Shown: positions 55,542 through 64,000 of the stretch, one piece after another
Layout of the letters: every line of letters begins with the position of its first letter
Numbering within the stretch: position 1 is the stretch's first letter
NCBI RefSeq assembly: GCF_009301415.1
Contig: NZ_CP045072.1
Span: forward strand, 407,501 to 471,500
Origin: Paracoccus kondratievae
GTDB lineage: Bacteria; Pseudomonadota; Alphaproteobacteria; Rhodobacterales; Rhodobacteraceae
Length of the DNA: 64,000 nt
Direction: 5' to 3'
Notes under the pieces: model-generated
What the model was told of the DNA's origin: nothing
The model's database searches: none
Seen by the model: the letters and a program-made list of their open reading frames with translations, nothing else
Made by a program: the position numbers and the translations under genes

Positions 55542-56612
55542 ATGGCAGGGGCAACACTTTTTGACATGAACGACAAGCGATCCGCAGACAAGCAAAAGGC
55601 GCTGGATAGCGCCCTGGCCCAGATCGAACGGCAATTCGGCAAGGGCTCGATCATGAGGCTGGGTGCCGATAGTCCGGTGGCTGAGATCGAGGCGACCTCG
55701 ACCGGCTCCCTGGGGCTCGATATCGCTCTGGGGATCGGAGGGTTGCCCAAGGGGCGGATAATCGAGGTCTTTGGGCCCGAAAGTTCGGGCAAGACCACAC
55801 TGACGCTGCATGTCGTGGCTGAAGAGCAGAAAAAAGGCGGCGTTTGTGCCTTTGTCGACGCTGAGCATGCGCTCGATCCTCAGTACGCCAAGAAGCTGGG
55901 CGTGAATCTGGATGATCTGCTGATCAGCCAGCCCGATACCGGCGAACAGGCGTTGGAAATTGTCGATACGCTGGTGCGTTCGGGTGCGGTCAGCCTTGTC
56001 GTGGTCGATTCGGTGGCAGCGCTGACGCCCAAGTCCGAGATCGAAGGCGATATGGGTGATATGCAGATGGGCAGTCAGGCCCGGCTTATGAGCCAGGCCA
56101 TGCGCAAGCTGACTGCAAGCATCGGACGCAGCAACTGCATGGTGATCTTTATCAACCAGATCCGGATGAAGATCGGTGTTATGTTTGGGAACCCCGAGAC
56201 CACCACGGGCGGCAATGCGTTGAAATTCTATGCTTCGGTGCGATTGGATATCCGCCGCACCGGTGCGATCAAGGATCGTGACGAGGTGATCGGCAACACC
56301 ACCCGCGTCAAGGTGGTCAAGAACAAGGTGGCACCGCCCTTCCGTCAGGTCGAATTCGACATCATGTATGGCGAAGGTATTTCCAAAGTCGGTGAGCTGA
56401 TTGACCTGGGGATCAAGGCAGGTGTTGTCGAGAAATCAGGCTCTTGGTATTCCTATGGCGATGAGCGCATCGGCCAAGGTCGTGAGAATGCCAAGCAATA
56501 TCTGCGCGATCATCCTGATGTTGCCTATGCCATCGAAGACAAGATTCGCGCGAGCCATGGCTTGGATTTCGGGGTCGCGGAAGATGGTGACGAGGTGATG
56601 GCTGACGAGTGA
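55542..56612 (+). CDS. recA: Recombinase RecA
   Basis: A 356-residue protein. Walker A GPESSGKT at 78-85, Walker [33 protein letters not shown] and [20 protein letters not shown] (loop 2) are all standard. It forms filaments on single-stranded DNA for strand exchange and triggers LexA self-cleavage. The C-terminus ends in the usual acidic tail ([10 protein letters not shown]). An alternative start at MNDKRS (codon 9) exists. SOS control is indicated by the upstream box. Confidence 0.97.
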   Translation: MAGATLFDMNDKRSADKQKALDSALAQIERQFGKGSIMRLGADSPVAEIEATSTGSLGLDIALGIGGLPKGRIIEVFGPESSGKTTLTLHVVAEEQKKGGVCAFVDAEHALDPQYAKKLGVNLDDLLISQPDTGEQALEIVDTLVRSGAVSLVVVDSVAALTPKSEIEGDMGDMQMGSQARLMSQAMRKLTASIGRSNCMVIFINQIRMKIGVMFGNPETTTGGNALKFYASVRLDIRRTGAIKDRDEVIGNTTRVKVVKNKVAPPFRQVEFDIMYGEGISKVGELIDLGIKAGVVEKSGSWYSYGDERIGQGRENAKQYLRDHPDVAYAIEDKIRASHGLDFGVAEDGDEVMADE

Positions 56613-56841
56613 TCGGGAGCCTGATGCTTCCGATGAGGGCGTGATGACTGACAACCGATTGCCATTTCGCTATTTGTCATTCGTCACGCGCCCACTTTAC
56701 GGCACTCTCTTCCTCGTGGATTTCGTGGGGGCAGATGTCTTTCGAGCCGCGCAGGATTGCTGGACAGCCGCCATGGCTGGGGATAGACCGTGCGCCAAAC
56801 CGGCTCTGCCCCGGTGAACCGCTTTGCGATGAAGGCCCCAC

Positions 56842-59499
56842 ATGCCCAGCTTGAACGATATCCGCTCGACCTTTCTGAACTTCTTCGAACGCAACGGTCA
56901 TCGCGTTGTCGAGTCGAGCCCGCTTGTGCCGCGCAACGACCCGACGTTGATGTTTACCAACTCGGGCATGGTGCAGTTCAAGAACCTGTTCACGGGTGTC
57001 GAAACGCGGGACTATAAGCGTGCTACCACGGCACAGAAATGTGTCCGGGCGGGCGGCAAACACAATGACCTCGATAACGTAGGCTATACTGCCCGGCACC
57101 ATACCTTCTTTGAGATGCTGGGGAACTTCAGCTTCGGCGACTATTTCAAGGAAGGCGCCATTCCTTTCGCTTGGGAGCTTTTGACTAGGGATTTCGGCAT
57201 CCCCAAGGATCGCTTGCTGGTCACTGTCTATCATACCGACGACGAGGCCGCGAATATCTGGAAAAAGGTTGCTGGCCTGTCGGATGACCGGATTATCCGC
57301 ATTCCGACCTCGGACAACTTCTGGCAGATGGGTCCGACTGGCCCCTGCGGCCCCTGCACCGAGATCTTTTATGATCACGGTGATCAGATCTGGGGTGGCC
57401 CGCCCGGTTCGGCTGACGAGGACGGTGACCGGTTTATCGAGATCTGGAACCTCGTTTTCATGCAGAACGAGCAGTTCGAGGACGGCTCGATGCGCGCGCT
57501 GGAGATGCAGTCGATCGACACCGGCATGGGGCTGGAGCGGATCGGCGCGCTGCTGCAGGGGAAGCACGACAACTATGACACGGACCTGATGCGTAGTCTG
57601 ATCGAGGCTAGCGCACATGCAACCTCGAACGATCCTGATGGGCCCGGTAAGGTTCATCACCGCGTCATTGCCGATCACCTGCGCTCGACCAGTTTCCTGA
57701 TCGCGGATGGCGTGATGCCCTCGAACGAAGGGCGGGGCTATGTCCTGCGCCGGATCATGCGCCGCGCGATGCGCCACGCCCACATGTTGGGTACCAAGGA
57801 TCCGGTGATGCACCGTCTGGTCCCTGCGCTGGTGCGCGAGATGGGCGCAGCCTATCCCGAGCTCGGTCGCGCACAATCGCTGATCGAGGAGACATTGAAG
57901 CTGGAAGAGACCCGTTTCAAACAGACGCTCGACCGCGGATTGCGGCTGCTGGATGAGGAGCTTTCGAAGCTGCCCGAGGGGAGCGAACTGCCGGGCGAAG
58001 CTGCGTTCAAGCTTTACGACACCTATGGCTTCCCGTTGGATCTGACGCAGGACGCGCTGCGTGAAAAGGGTCGGACCGTGGATACGGCCGGTTTCGACGC
58101 TGCTATGGCCGAGCAGAAGGCTAAGGCCCGCGCTGCCTGGAGCGGTTCGGGTGAAACGAAAGATGCCGCGATCTGGTTCGACATTGCCGAAGAACATGGC
58201 GCGACCGAATTCTTGGGCTATGACACCGAAATCAGCGAGGGACAGATCCTTTCCCTTGTTCAGGAAGGGACGGCCGTTGACAGCGCCGCAGAGGGTCAGC
58301 AGGTGCAGATCGTCGTCAATCAGACGCCCTTCTATGGCGAGTCCGGTGGTCAGGTTGGCGATACCGGTCTGATCAAGACCGAGACCGGCGCGGCTCGCGT
58401 GACCGACACCAAGAAATCGGGCGGTGTTTTCATCCATATTGCCGAGGTTACACTGGGTTCGATCCAGTGTGGTCAGGGCGCGCAGCTTTCGGTTGACCAT
58501 GATCGGCGCAGTGCTATTCGCGCCAATCACTCGGCCACCCACCTGCTGCATGAGGCGCTGCGTCGCGCGTTGGGTGAACATGTCGCGCAGCGTGGCAGCT
58601 TGAATGCGCCTGACCGACTGCGTTTCGACTTTAGCCACGCCAAGGCTCTGGCCCCTGAAGAGATCATTCGTGTTGAACGCGAGGTGAACGAATACATCCG
58701 CCAGAATACGCCGGTTGAAACCAGGATTATGACCCCGGATGAGGCGCGCGAGTTGGGCGCCCAGGCGCTGTTTGGTGAAAAATATGGCGATGAAGTGCGT
58801 GTCGTTGCCATGGGTGAGCTTGAGGGCTCGGGCAAGGGCGCGAATGGCCGAACCTATTCGCTGGAGCTTTGCGGCGGCACTCATGTCGCGCGCACGGGCG
58901 ATATCGGGATGTTCGTCCTGACCAGCGAGACGGCCTCGGCCGCCGGTGTGCGCCGGATCGAGGCGTTGACCGGTCAGGCCGCGATGGACGAGTTGCGCCG
59001 CGTCGATGGCGAGCTGGGCGAGATTGCCGGTATCGTTAAGGCGCAGGCCGGTGATGTGGTGAGCAAGGTCCGGGCGCTGGCTGATGAACGCAAGGCTTTG
59101 GCAAACGAGGTTGCACAGCTTAAGCGTCAACTGGCCATGGGTGGCAGTGAAGCTGAGGCGCCGAAGGAAATCAACGGTATCAAGCTGATCGCCCGTCGGG
59201 TCGAAGGTGTCTCCGGCAAGGAGCTGGGGCCGCTGGTTGATGAGCTGAAATCCCGGCTGGGCTCGGGTGCAGTGGTTGTGCTGGCCGAGGCTGAAGGCAA
59301 GGCGACCGTTGCAGCGGGTGTGACTGGTGATCTGACTGACCGGATCAGCGCCGTCGAACTCGTGCAGGCCGCGACTGCTGCACTTGGCGGCAAGGGCGGC
59401 GGTGGTCGCCCTGACCGCGCCCAAGGCGGTGCGCCCAGCCTTGCGGCGGCAGATGCCGCCATCAACGCTATCGAGACCCTGATCGGAGAAAAGGCATGA
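56842..59499 (+). CDS. alaS: Alanyl-tRNA synthetase
   Basis: An 885-residue class II synthetase. The N-terminal catalytic core has motif 1 [35 protein letters not shown], and motif 3 [12 protein letters not shown]. The editing domain has the HSATHLLH zinc ligands and [15 protein letters not shown], followed by a C-Ala domain ending in [20 protein letters not shown]. It charges tRNA(Ala) and clears mischarged Ser/Gly. It is full length and overlaps the DUF1330 gene by 4 bp. Confidence 0.97.
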   Translation: MPSLNDIRSTFLNFFERNGHRVVESSPLVPRNDPTLMFTNSGMVQFKNLFTGVETRDYKRATTAQKCVRAGGKHNDLDNVGYTARHHTFFEMLGNFSFGDYFKEGAIPFAWELLTRDFGIPKDRLLVTVYHTDDEAANIWKKVAGLSDDRIIRIPTSDNFWQMGPTGPCGPCTEIFYDHGDQIWGGPPGSADEDGDRFIEIWNLVFMQNEQFEDGSMRALEMQSIDTGMGLERIGALLQGKHDNYDTDLMRSLIEASAHATSNDPDGPGKVHHRVIADHLRSTSFLIADGVMPSNEGRGYVLRRIMRRAMRHAHMLGTKDPVMHRLVPALVREMGAAYPELGRAQSLIEETLKLEETRFKQTLDRGLRLLDEELSKLPEGSELPGEAAFKLYDTYGFPLDLTQDALREKGRTVDTAGFDAAMAEQKAKARAAWSGSGETKDAAIWFDIAEEHGATEFLGYDTEISEGQILSLVQEGTAVDSAAEGQQVQIVVNQTPFYGESGGQVGDTGLIKTETGAARVTDTKKSGGVFIHIAEVTLGSIQCGQGAQLSVDHDRRSAIRANHSATHLLHEALRRALGEHVAQRGSLNAPDRLRFDFSHAKALAPEEIIRVEREVNEYIRQNTPVETRIMTPDEARELGAQALFGEKYGDEVRVVAMGELEGSGKGANGRTYSLELCGGTHVARTGDIGMFVLTSETASAAGVRRIEALTGQAAMDELRRVDGELGEIAGIVKAQAGDVVSKVRALADERKALANEVAQLKRQLAMGGSEAEAPKEINGIKLIARRVEGVSGKELGPLVDELKSRLGSGAVVVLAEAEGKATVAAGVTGDLTDRISAVELVQAATAALGGKGGGGRPDRAQGGAPSLAAADAAINAIETLIGEKA

Positions 59500-59786
59500 C
59501 TGCGCTGTGGATCGCCCATGTGAATGTCACCGACACTGAGGCTTATGGCCGCTATGCCCAACTTGCCGGGCCGGCGATCGCTGCGCATGGCGGGGCGTTT
59601 CTGGCGCGTGGCTCGCGCTATATGCAGCTTGAGGGCAAAGAGCGTGCCCGCAACGTCGTGGCGCGCTTTCCCAGCCTTGAGGCGGCCGTGGCTTGTTACA
59701 ATTCCCCCGAGTATCAGGCCGCGTTGGAGCACGCCAAAGGCGCAGCAGAGCGCGACCTTGTGATCGTAGAAGAGAACCCGGCCTGA
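59496..59786 (+). CDS. DUF1330 small protein
   Basis: A 96-residue protein of the dimeric ferredoxin-like barrel type. [60 protein letters not shown] and [20 protein letters not shown] together form the DUF1330 pattern. Function unknown. Its start overlaps the alaS stop (ATGA), so it is cotranslated with alaS. Confidence 0.85.
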   Translation: MTALWIAHVNVTDTEAYGRYAQLAGPAIAAHGGAFLARGSRYMQLEGKERARNVVARFPSLEAAVACYNSPEYQAALEHAKGAAERDLVIVEENPA

Positions 59787-59853
59787 GACTTTTGGATGAT
59801 TTCCCGCCCCTTTCGTGCTAACGCTTGAAAAAAGACGTTGAAAGGGGCAGGGA

Positions 59854-60648
59854 ATGTGCAGGTGGGCAGCCTATCTCGGCAGTCCGATCTATCTTGAGGA
59901 TGTCATCTGTCGGCCCGGTCATTCGCTGGTCCGGCAAAGTCACGGGGCGACGCGCTGTCATACCCCGGTGAATGCTGACGGTTTCGGTATCGCGTGGTAT
60001 GGAGAGCGGGCCGAGCCGGGCTTGTATCGCGACATCATGCCGGCCTGGTCGGACAGCAACCTGCGCAGCCTGACTGCGACGGTGAAATCACATCTGTTTC
60101 TTGCCCATGTCCGGGCCTCGACCGGGACGGCGACCAGCCGTAACAACTGTCACCCTTTTGTCGTCGGCAGGTGGAGCTTTATGCATAACGGCCAGTTCGG
60201 CGGCTATGACAGCTATCGCCGCCATGCCGAGGTGTTGATTCCGGATGAGCTGTACCACCACCGCAAGGGCGCAACCGACAGCGAGGCGCTGTTCCTGATG
60301 GCTTTGGGCGAGGGGTTGGACGACGACCCCGCCGGGGCCATGGCGCGCGCAACCGCGAAATTCGAAGCCTTGGCGCGTGCAAGGGGCACGACGCCGCATG
60401 TGCGGCTGACTGCCGCTTTTGCCGATGGGCAGCGGCTATATGCGCTGCGCTACGCGAGCGACGAGCACGCGCCGACACTGTATCATCGCTGGTCAGGCAC
60501 CCGTGGTGGCCGAGCAGTGGTTTCAGAACCGTTGGAAAGCGACGAAACCGATTGGCTTGAGGTCCCCGCGCAAAGCTTTTGTACCTTTGAGGGGGCCGAG
60601 GTCGAGATTACGCCCTTTCGTCCCGGACCGCTGCGCGCCGCTGCCTGA
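59854..60648 (+). CDS. Class II glutamine amidotransferase (YafJ/EgtC-like)
   Basis: A 264-residue Ntn-hydrolase. The mature N-terminus begins at Cys2 (M-CRWAAYLGSP), the nucleophile that releases ammonia from glutamine. HGATRCHTPVNADGFGIAWY, HVRASTGTATSRNNCHPFVV, FMHNGQFGGYDSYR and the DSEALFLMALGEG acid are family motifs. The product is uncertain: YafJ-type is the closer match, while EgtC of ergothioneine synthesis would need egtB/D, which are not here. AAAGGGGCAGGG precedes the start. Confidence 0.85.
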   Translation: MCRWAAYLGSPIYLEDVICRPGHSLVRQSHGATRCHTPVNADGFGIAWYGERAEPGLYRDIMPAWSDSNLRSLTATVKSHLFLAHVRASTGTATSRNNCHPFVVGRWSFMHNGQFGGYDSYRRHAEVLIPDELYHHRKGATDSEALFLMALGEGLDDDPAGAMARATAKFEALARARGTTPHVRLTAAFADGQRLYALRYASDEHAPTLYHRWSGTRGGRAVVSEPLESDETDWLEVPAQSFCTFEGAEVEITPFRPGPLRAAA

Positions 60649-60658
60649 GCGAGACTGA

Positions 60659-61273
60659 TCAGCTGAACGCAAGCCCGCCCTCATGGGCGAGAAAGCGGGC
60701 GATTTCCTGTACGCCCCGGCCATGGCGCAGCTCGGCCATGACAAAGGGACGCTCGCCCCGGGCTTTGCGCGCATCGCTTTCCAGCAGCGCCAGATCGACG
60801 CCGACATGCGGGGCAAGGTCGGTCTTGTTCACCACCAGCAGATCTGAACGCGCGAGCCCCGGGCCCCGCTTGCGCGGGATGTCCTGTCCGGCGGCAGTAT
60901 CGATGACATAGATGGTCAGATCGGCAAGTTCGGGCGAAAAGGTCGCGGCTAGGTTATCGCCCCCCGACTCGATCAAGATCAGCTCCAGATCCGGGAAGGC
61001 GGCGCGCAAGTCGGCGACAGCCGCTAGGTTGATGCTCGCATCCTCGCGGATCGCGGTATGCGGGCAGCCTCCGGTTTCGACCCCGCGGATACGCTCGGCC
61101 GGCAGAACCTGGGCGCGCATCAATGCCTCGGCATCCTCGCGGGTGTAGATGTCATTGGTGATGACCGCCATCGACAGGCGCGGCGCGAGGGCGCGGGCCA
61201 GCTGCTCGGTCAGGGTGGTTTTGCCAGCACCGACGGGACCGCCGATGCCGACGCGCAAAGGGCCGTTGGTCAT
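60659..61273 (-). CDS. ureG: Urease accessory GTPase UreG
   Basis: A 204-residue SIMIBI GTPase. P-loop [10 protein letters not shown] near 11-20, metal-binding [18 protein letters not shown] (Cys-Pro-His), [36 protein letters not shown] and [10 protein letters not shown]. It hydrolyses GTP to drive nickel insertion into urease, with UreE and UreF. It is the last gene of the urease run and overlaps ureF by 4 bp. Confidence 0.97.
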   Translation of the reverse strand: MTNGPLRVGIGGPVGAGKTTLTEQLARALAPRLSMAVITNDIYTREDAEALMRAQVLPAERIRGVETGGCPHTAIREDASINLAAVADLRAAFPDLELILIESGGDNLAATFSPELADLTIYVIDTAAGQDIPRKRGPGLARSDLLVVNKTDLAPHVGVDLALLESDARKARGERPFVMAELRHGRGVQEIARFLAHEGGLAFS

Positions 61274-61902
61274 GTGCGAAAAATCCTCACATCAAGGGTT
61301 TCATGGCGCATCGCCGCCAGATCGGCGCTAAAGCAGCAGCCTTCCAGCCGGTCGCGTCCGGCGGTCGCGGCTTGGCGCGCCAGAGTGGCGATAAGCGGAT
61401 GCAGACGGGCCAGCGCCGCCTGTGCCTGAACCTGACCCAGTGGCAGAAAGCGCGTCGCGCCAGCGATCAGGTTGGCAGCAAAGGCGTGCAGGTAATGGGC
61501 GATGATTTCTGCTGCGGGCAGGGCAAGGTGTCGGGCTGCCTCGCCGATTGCGACGGGCAGCGGCCGTTCAGGCTGTGACCGGCCTGTCAGTGCTGCGACA
61601 GTGGTGGCAAAGGCACGACCCTGATCCATTGTCTCGGCCAGCCGCTCGGCAGAGCTGGCCAGCGCGCGGGCCAGATCGGTAAGCTGATCCGCGTCCTCAC
61701 CGCGCAGGACCAGCGCCAAAAGGACCGCGTCGATCCATCCCCCACCGTGGCGCAGTACATCCGCAACCCACGAGGCCACCCCGTCAGCGTTGCGCAGCCC
61801 CTCGGCCATCGCCTGCTCCAACCCATGTGAATAGGCAAAGCCGCCGGTCGGAAAAGCCGGGGACAGCCATTGGATCAGCGACAGGCGGTCTGGCATGGTC
61901 AT
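61270..61902 (-). CDS. ureF: Urease accessory protein UreF
   Basis: A 210-residue helical protein. [21 protein letters not shown] is the UreF N-terminal signature. It joins UreG and UreH/D at the apo-urease. The start at 61902 is 2 nt after the ureE stop; an extension to 61965 overlaps ureE and is not used. Confidence 0.93.
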   Translation of the reverse strand: MTMPDRLSLIQWLSPAFPTGGFAYSHGLEQAMAEGLRNADGVASWVADVLRHGGGWIDAVLLALVLRGEDADQLTDLARALASSAERLAETMDQGRAFATTVAALTGRSQPERPLPVAIGEAARHLALPAAEIIAHYLHAFAANLIAGATRFLPLGQVQAQAALARLHPLIATLARQAATAGRDRLEGCCFSADLAAMRHETLDVRIFRT

Positions 61903-61903
61903 A

Positions 61904-62359
61904 TCAATGCGCGTGGTCGTGGCCCATGGTGCGACCGTGACCATAGGCGCCACCTTCGGGGGCAAAGGCAGTCATCGTTGGTGTCACCCGTGCGCCAAGA
62001 CCGCGCAGCATGGCTTCAAGCACATGATCGGCCCGGATCAGCAGGTGATCGGCGTTGATCTGGCAGGGGGTGTGGCGGTTGCCGATATGCCAGGCGAGAC
62101 GGGGCAACGGTCCCTCGACACGCAGACAGGGCTCCAGCGCGGCGGCGACGCCGATAAGCCGCCCGTCCTCAAGCTGCAGCGCGTCACCGGGGTCAAGGCT
62201 GACTGTTTCGGGCAGATCGGCAAGAAAGGACAGCCCGCTACGCGAAGTCATGCGCTTGCGGCGTAGAAAGCGGCCCTCATAATCAAGGGCCACAGTATCG
62301 TCGGCACAGTCAGCGTTGCGGACCACCGCGACGGCGCGCAGGGTTTGGGGCGCGATCAT
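61904..62359 (-). CDS. ureE: Urease accessory nickel metallochaperone UreE
   Basis: A 151-residue protein with the UreE N-terminal domain (VALDYEGRFLRRKRMTSRSG, GLSFLADLPETVSLDPGDAL), the metal-binding AWHIGNRHTPCQI, the peptide-binding domain LLIRADHVLEAMLRGLGARV, and a C-terminal histidine-rich tail GHGRTMGHDHAH for nickel. It supplies Ni(II) to UreG. It starts 19 nt after the DUF1127 gene. Confidence 0.94.
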   Translation of the reverse strand: MIAPQTLRAVAVVRNADCADDTVALDYEGRFLRRKRMTSRSGLSFLADLPETVSLDPGDALQLEDGRLIGVAAALEPCLRVEGPLPRLAWHIGNRHTPCQINADHLLIRADHVLEAMLRGLGARVTPTMTAFAPEGGAYGHGRTMGHDHAH

Positions 62360-62378
62360 TGCTGCGCCCCCCGGTTTG

Positions 62379-62600
62379 TCAGAACCAGATGCGGTCGCTG
62401 AAAACGTGATGAACGATCCGGTCGCGGGTCAGACCCATGCGGGCCAGTTCTGCGTCGGATTTCGCCTCCAGCGCCTCGATCTCGGCGCGGCGCGAATGTT
62501 TCTCGATATATGCTTCGGTCCCGCGCGAAAGCCATTTCAGGAATGCATCGAGCTTGGCCGGAAGGCGGGGCGAAGAAAGGTTGGTTGTGGTTGTCGTCAT
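62379..62600 (-). CDS. DUF1127 small protein within the urease operon
   Basis: A 73-residue protein starting MTTTTTNLSSPRLPAKLDAF. The family signature is in IEALEAKSDAELARMGLTRD, and it ends VFSDRIWF. The start at 62600 is preceded by AAAGG. It is the second DUF1127 gene in this window; the first heads the sRNA array. It sits between ureC and ureE on the same strand, with a 121-bp gap before it, so it may be cotranscribed with the urease genes. Larger DUF1127 relatives act as RNA-binding regulators. A role for it in urease expression is only a possibility. Confidence 0.78.
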   Translation of the reverse strand: MTTTTTNLSSPRLPAKLDAFLKWLSRGTEAYIEKHSRRAEIEALEAKSDAELARMGLTRDRIVHHVFSDRIWF

Positions 62601-62685
62601 GGGAAACCCTTTCGTTATTGGCGAATGGCTTCCTCCCCTGACTGCGAACATAGCTGATTTTTGCGTTCATGGCCATGGCGTCTTT

Positions 62686-62702
62686 TGCAATGCTGCATTG
62701 CA
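62686..62702. promoter_or_regulatory. Perfect palindrome before the DUF1127 gene
   Basis: TGCAATGC-T-GCATTGCA: a 17-bp palindrome with 8-bp arms, in the 121-bp gap between ureC and the DUF1127 gene. A protein-binding site is the likely reading; no T-run follows it. Confidence 0.4.
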
Positions 62703-62721
62703 GCGGCGACGTAAAGGGTTC

Positions 62722-64000
62722 TCAGAAAAGGAAATATCTCTGCGCCAGTGGCAGCTCTGTGACAGGCTGGCAGACCAGCAATTCGCCATTGGCGCGCACC
62801 TCATAGGTTTCGGGATCGACCTCGATTTCAGGGGTCGCGTCGTTCAGCCGCATGTCGGCCTTGCCGATGCCGCGCGTGTGGCGAATGGCGACGACGGATT
62901 TTTGCATGTCTTTGGCGCAACCGGCATCAAGCCCGGCCTGACTGACGAAGGTGACGCCCGAGGCATGGCGTGCCCGGCCCATCGCCCCCCACATGGGCCG
63001 CATATACATGGGTTGCACAGGGATCGAGCCGTTCGGGTCGCCCATCTGCGCCCATGCGATCATGCCTCCGATCAGCACCATCTCGGGTTTGGCGCCAAAC
63101 ATGGCGGGATCCCAAAGCACCAGATCGGCGCGCTTGCCTGACTCGATACTGCCAATTTCATGTGCGATGCCATGGGCGATGGCGGGATTGATGGTGTATT
63201 TGGCCACATAGCGCCGGGCGCGAAGGTTGTCGTTCTGGCTGGTTTCCTCGTCAAGACGGCCGCGTTGCAGCTTCATCTTATGCGCGGTCTGCCAGGTCCG
63301 GCTGACCACCTCGCCCACCCGGCCCATGGCCTGGCTATCGGACGAGATCACCGAGAAGGCGCCCATATCGTGCAGGATATCCTCGGCCGCGATGGTTTCG
63401 CGGCGGATGCGGCTTTCGGCAAAGGCCACATCCTCGGGCACGCGCTTGTCGAGGTGATGGCAGACCATCAGCATGTCGAGATGCTCTTCGACCGTATTGG
63501 CGGTAAAGGGCCGGGTCGGGTTGGTCGAGCTGGGAATGACATTCGGCGCGCCGACCAATCGGATGATATCTGGCGCATGGCCGCCCCCCGCGCCCTCGGT
63601 ATGGAACGCGTGGATGGTGCGGCCTTTGATCGCCGCCAGCGTATGTTCGACAAAGCCTGATTCGTTCAGCGTATCGGTATGGATCGTGACCTGCACATCC
63701 ATGGCATCGGCGACGGTCAGGCAGCAGTCGATGGCGGCGGGGGTGGTGCCCCAATCTTCGTGCAGTTTCAGCGTCGCCGCACCGGCGCGGACCATTTCCT
63801 CAAGCGCCTCTGGGCGTGAGGCGTTCCCCTTGCCCGAGATCAGCATGTTTACCGGCACCGAATCCATCGCCATCAGCATGTGCCGGATATGCCAAGGACC
63901 CGGGGTGCAGGTGGTGGCAAGGGTGCCGTGTGCGGGCCCCGTTCCCCCGCCCAGCATGGTGGTGATGCCCGAGGCGATCGCGTCCTCGACCTGCTGGGGA
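62722..64000 (-). CDS. ureC: Urease alpha subunit (C-terminal three-quarters; start lies beyond the window)
   Basis: The 425 visible residues cover the catalytic TIM barrel. PGPWHI and [10 protein letters not shown] (carbamylated Lys that bridges two nickels), the [13 protein letters not shown] and [13 protein letters not shown] nickel histidines, the mobile flap [20 protein letters not shown] with the catalytic His, and [12 protein letters not shown] with the Asp nickel ligand. The N-terminal 145 or so residues with the HxH ligands, and ureA, ureB and ureD, lie past the right edge. It hydrolyses urea to ammonia and carbamate. Confidence 0.96.
   Translation of the reverse strand, partial: PQQVEDAIASGITTMLGGGTGPAHGTLATTCTPGPWHIRHMLMAMDSVPVNMLISGKGNASRPEALEEMVRAGAATLKLHEDWGTTPAAIDCCLTVADAMDVQVTIHTDTLNESGFVEHTLAAIKGRTIHAFHTEGAGGGHAPDIIRLVGAPNVIPSSTNPTRPFTANTVEEHLDMLMVCHHLDKRVPEDVAFAESRIRRETIAAEDILHDMGAFSVISSDSQAMGRVGEVVSRTWQTAHKMKLQRGRLDEETSQNDNLRARRYVAKYTINPAIAHGIAHEIGSIESGKRADLVLWDPAMFGAKPEMVLIGGMIAWAQMGDPNGSIPVQPMYMRPMWGAMGRARHASGVTFVSQAGLDAGCAKDMQKSVVAIRHTRGIGKADMRLNDATPEIEVDPETYEVRANGELLVCQPVTELPLAQRYFLF

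Noticed and set aside
56677..59424. Antisense open frame of 915 codons over alaS
   Set aside because: Same reason; the composition is low-quality and alaS has all its motifs.

Overview
The window is a stretch of a GC-rich alphaproteobacterial chromosome, almost certainly Rhodobacterales and most like Paracoccus. The evidence is the gene order mdh-sucC-sucD-sucA-sucB-lpd beside mcl2/mch and sdhCDAB, a LexA box of the type GAAC-N7-GAAC before recA, a CckA hybrid kinase preceded by a CtrA-type box, GANTC (CcrM) sites, and a DUF1127 gene followed by CUCCUCC-loop small RNAs of the kind known from Rhodobacter sphaeroides. There are no rRNA or tRNA genes, insertion sequences, phage genes or CRISPR arrays.

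Layout. 1-2.1 kb: start of dksA (minus), a MoxR ATPase, an acetyltransferase and a transglycosylase lipoprotein. 2.2-16.9 kb: TCA-cycle block on the minus strand (mdh, sucC, sucD, sucA, sucB, lpd), interrupted by a plus-strand RTX protein gene of 1024 codons built from tandem repeats, a glycosyltransferase gene and two small genes. 17-26.1 kb: plus-strand block with a TSUP transporter, mcl2 and mch of the ethylmalonyl-CoA pathway, two small conserved genes, then sdhC-sdhD-sdhA, two lipoprotein genes, a sulfotransferase-like gene, sdhB and a tiny gene. 26.2-31.7 kb: DUF1989 protein, UPF0173 hydrolase, gatC-gatA, an Excalibur-like lipoprotein, an AmpD-like amidase and rlmJ. 31.7-32.5 kb: a small DUF1127 gene followed by twelve tandem hairpins whose loops carry CTCCTCCTCCC on the minus strand, read here as six CcsR-like sRNAs. 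32.8-43.7 kb: mrp, a long regulatory leader with an UpsM-like sRNA, and the division/cell-wall cluster mraZ-rsmH-ftsL-ftsI-murE-murF-mraY-murD. 43.7-52.6 kb: a FadL-type porin, guaB, an AraC-regulated aldehyde/alcohol dehydrogenase pair, a transglycosylase and an RsmB-family methyltransferase. 52.7-60.6 kb: cckA, a sulfotransferase, recA, alaS, a DUF1330 protein and a class II glutamine amidotransferase. 60.7-64 kb: the end of a urease operon on the minus strand (partial ureC, a second DUF1127 gene, ureE, ureF, ureG).

How it fits together. The suc and sdh operons share the same upstream regulatory element: two GTGATCAC-type palindromes exactly 21 bp apart, in the same orientation to the gene and followed by AAAA(G)GCGGAAA. 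This suggests one unidentified regulator for both. The Mcl2/Mch pair feeds acetyl-CoA carbon into this same cycle. The cell-cycle layer is visible as a GANTC cluster and MraZ boxes before the dcw cluster, and a CtrA box before cckA. The RNA layer consists of the DUF1127-sRNA array and the UpsM-like leader 2 kb away.

The most notable observations are the expanded sRNA array and the shared suc/sdh operator.
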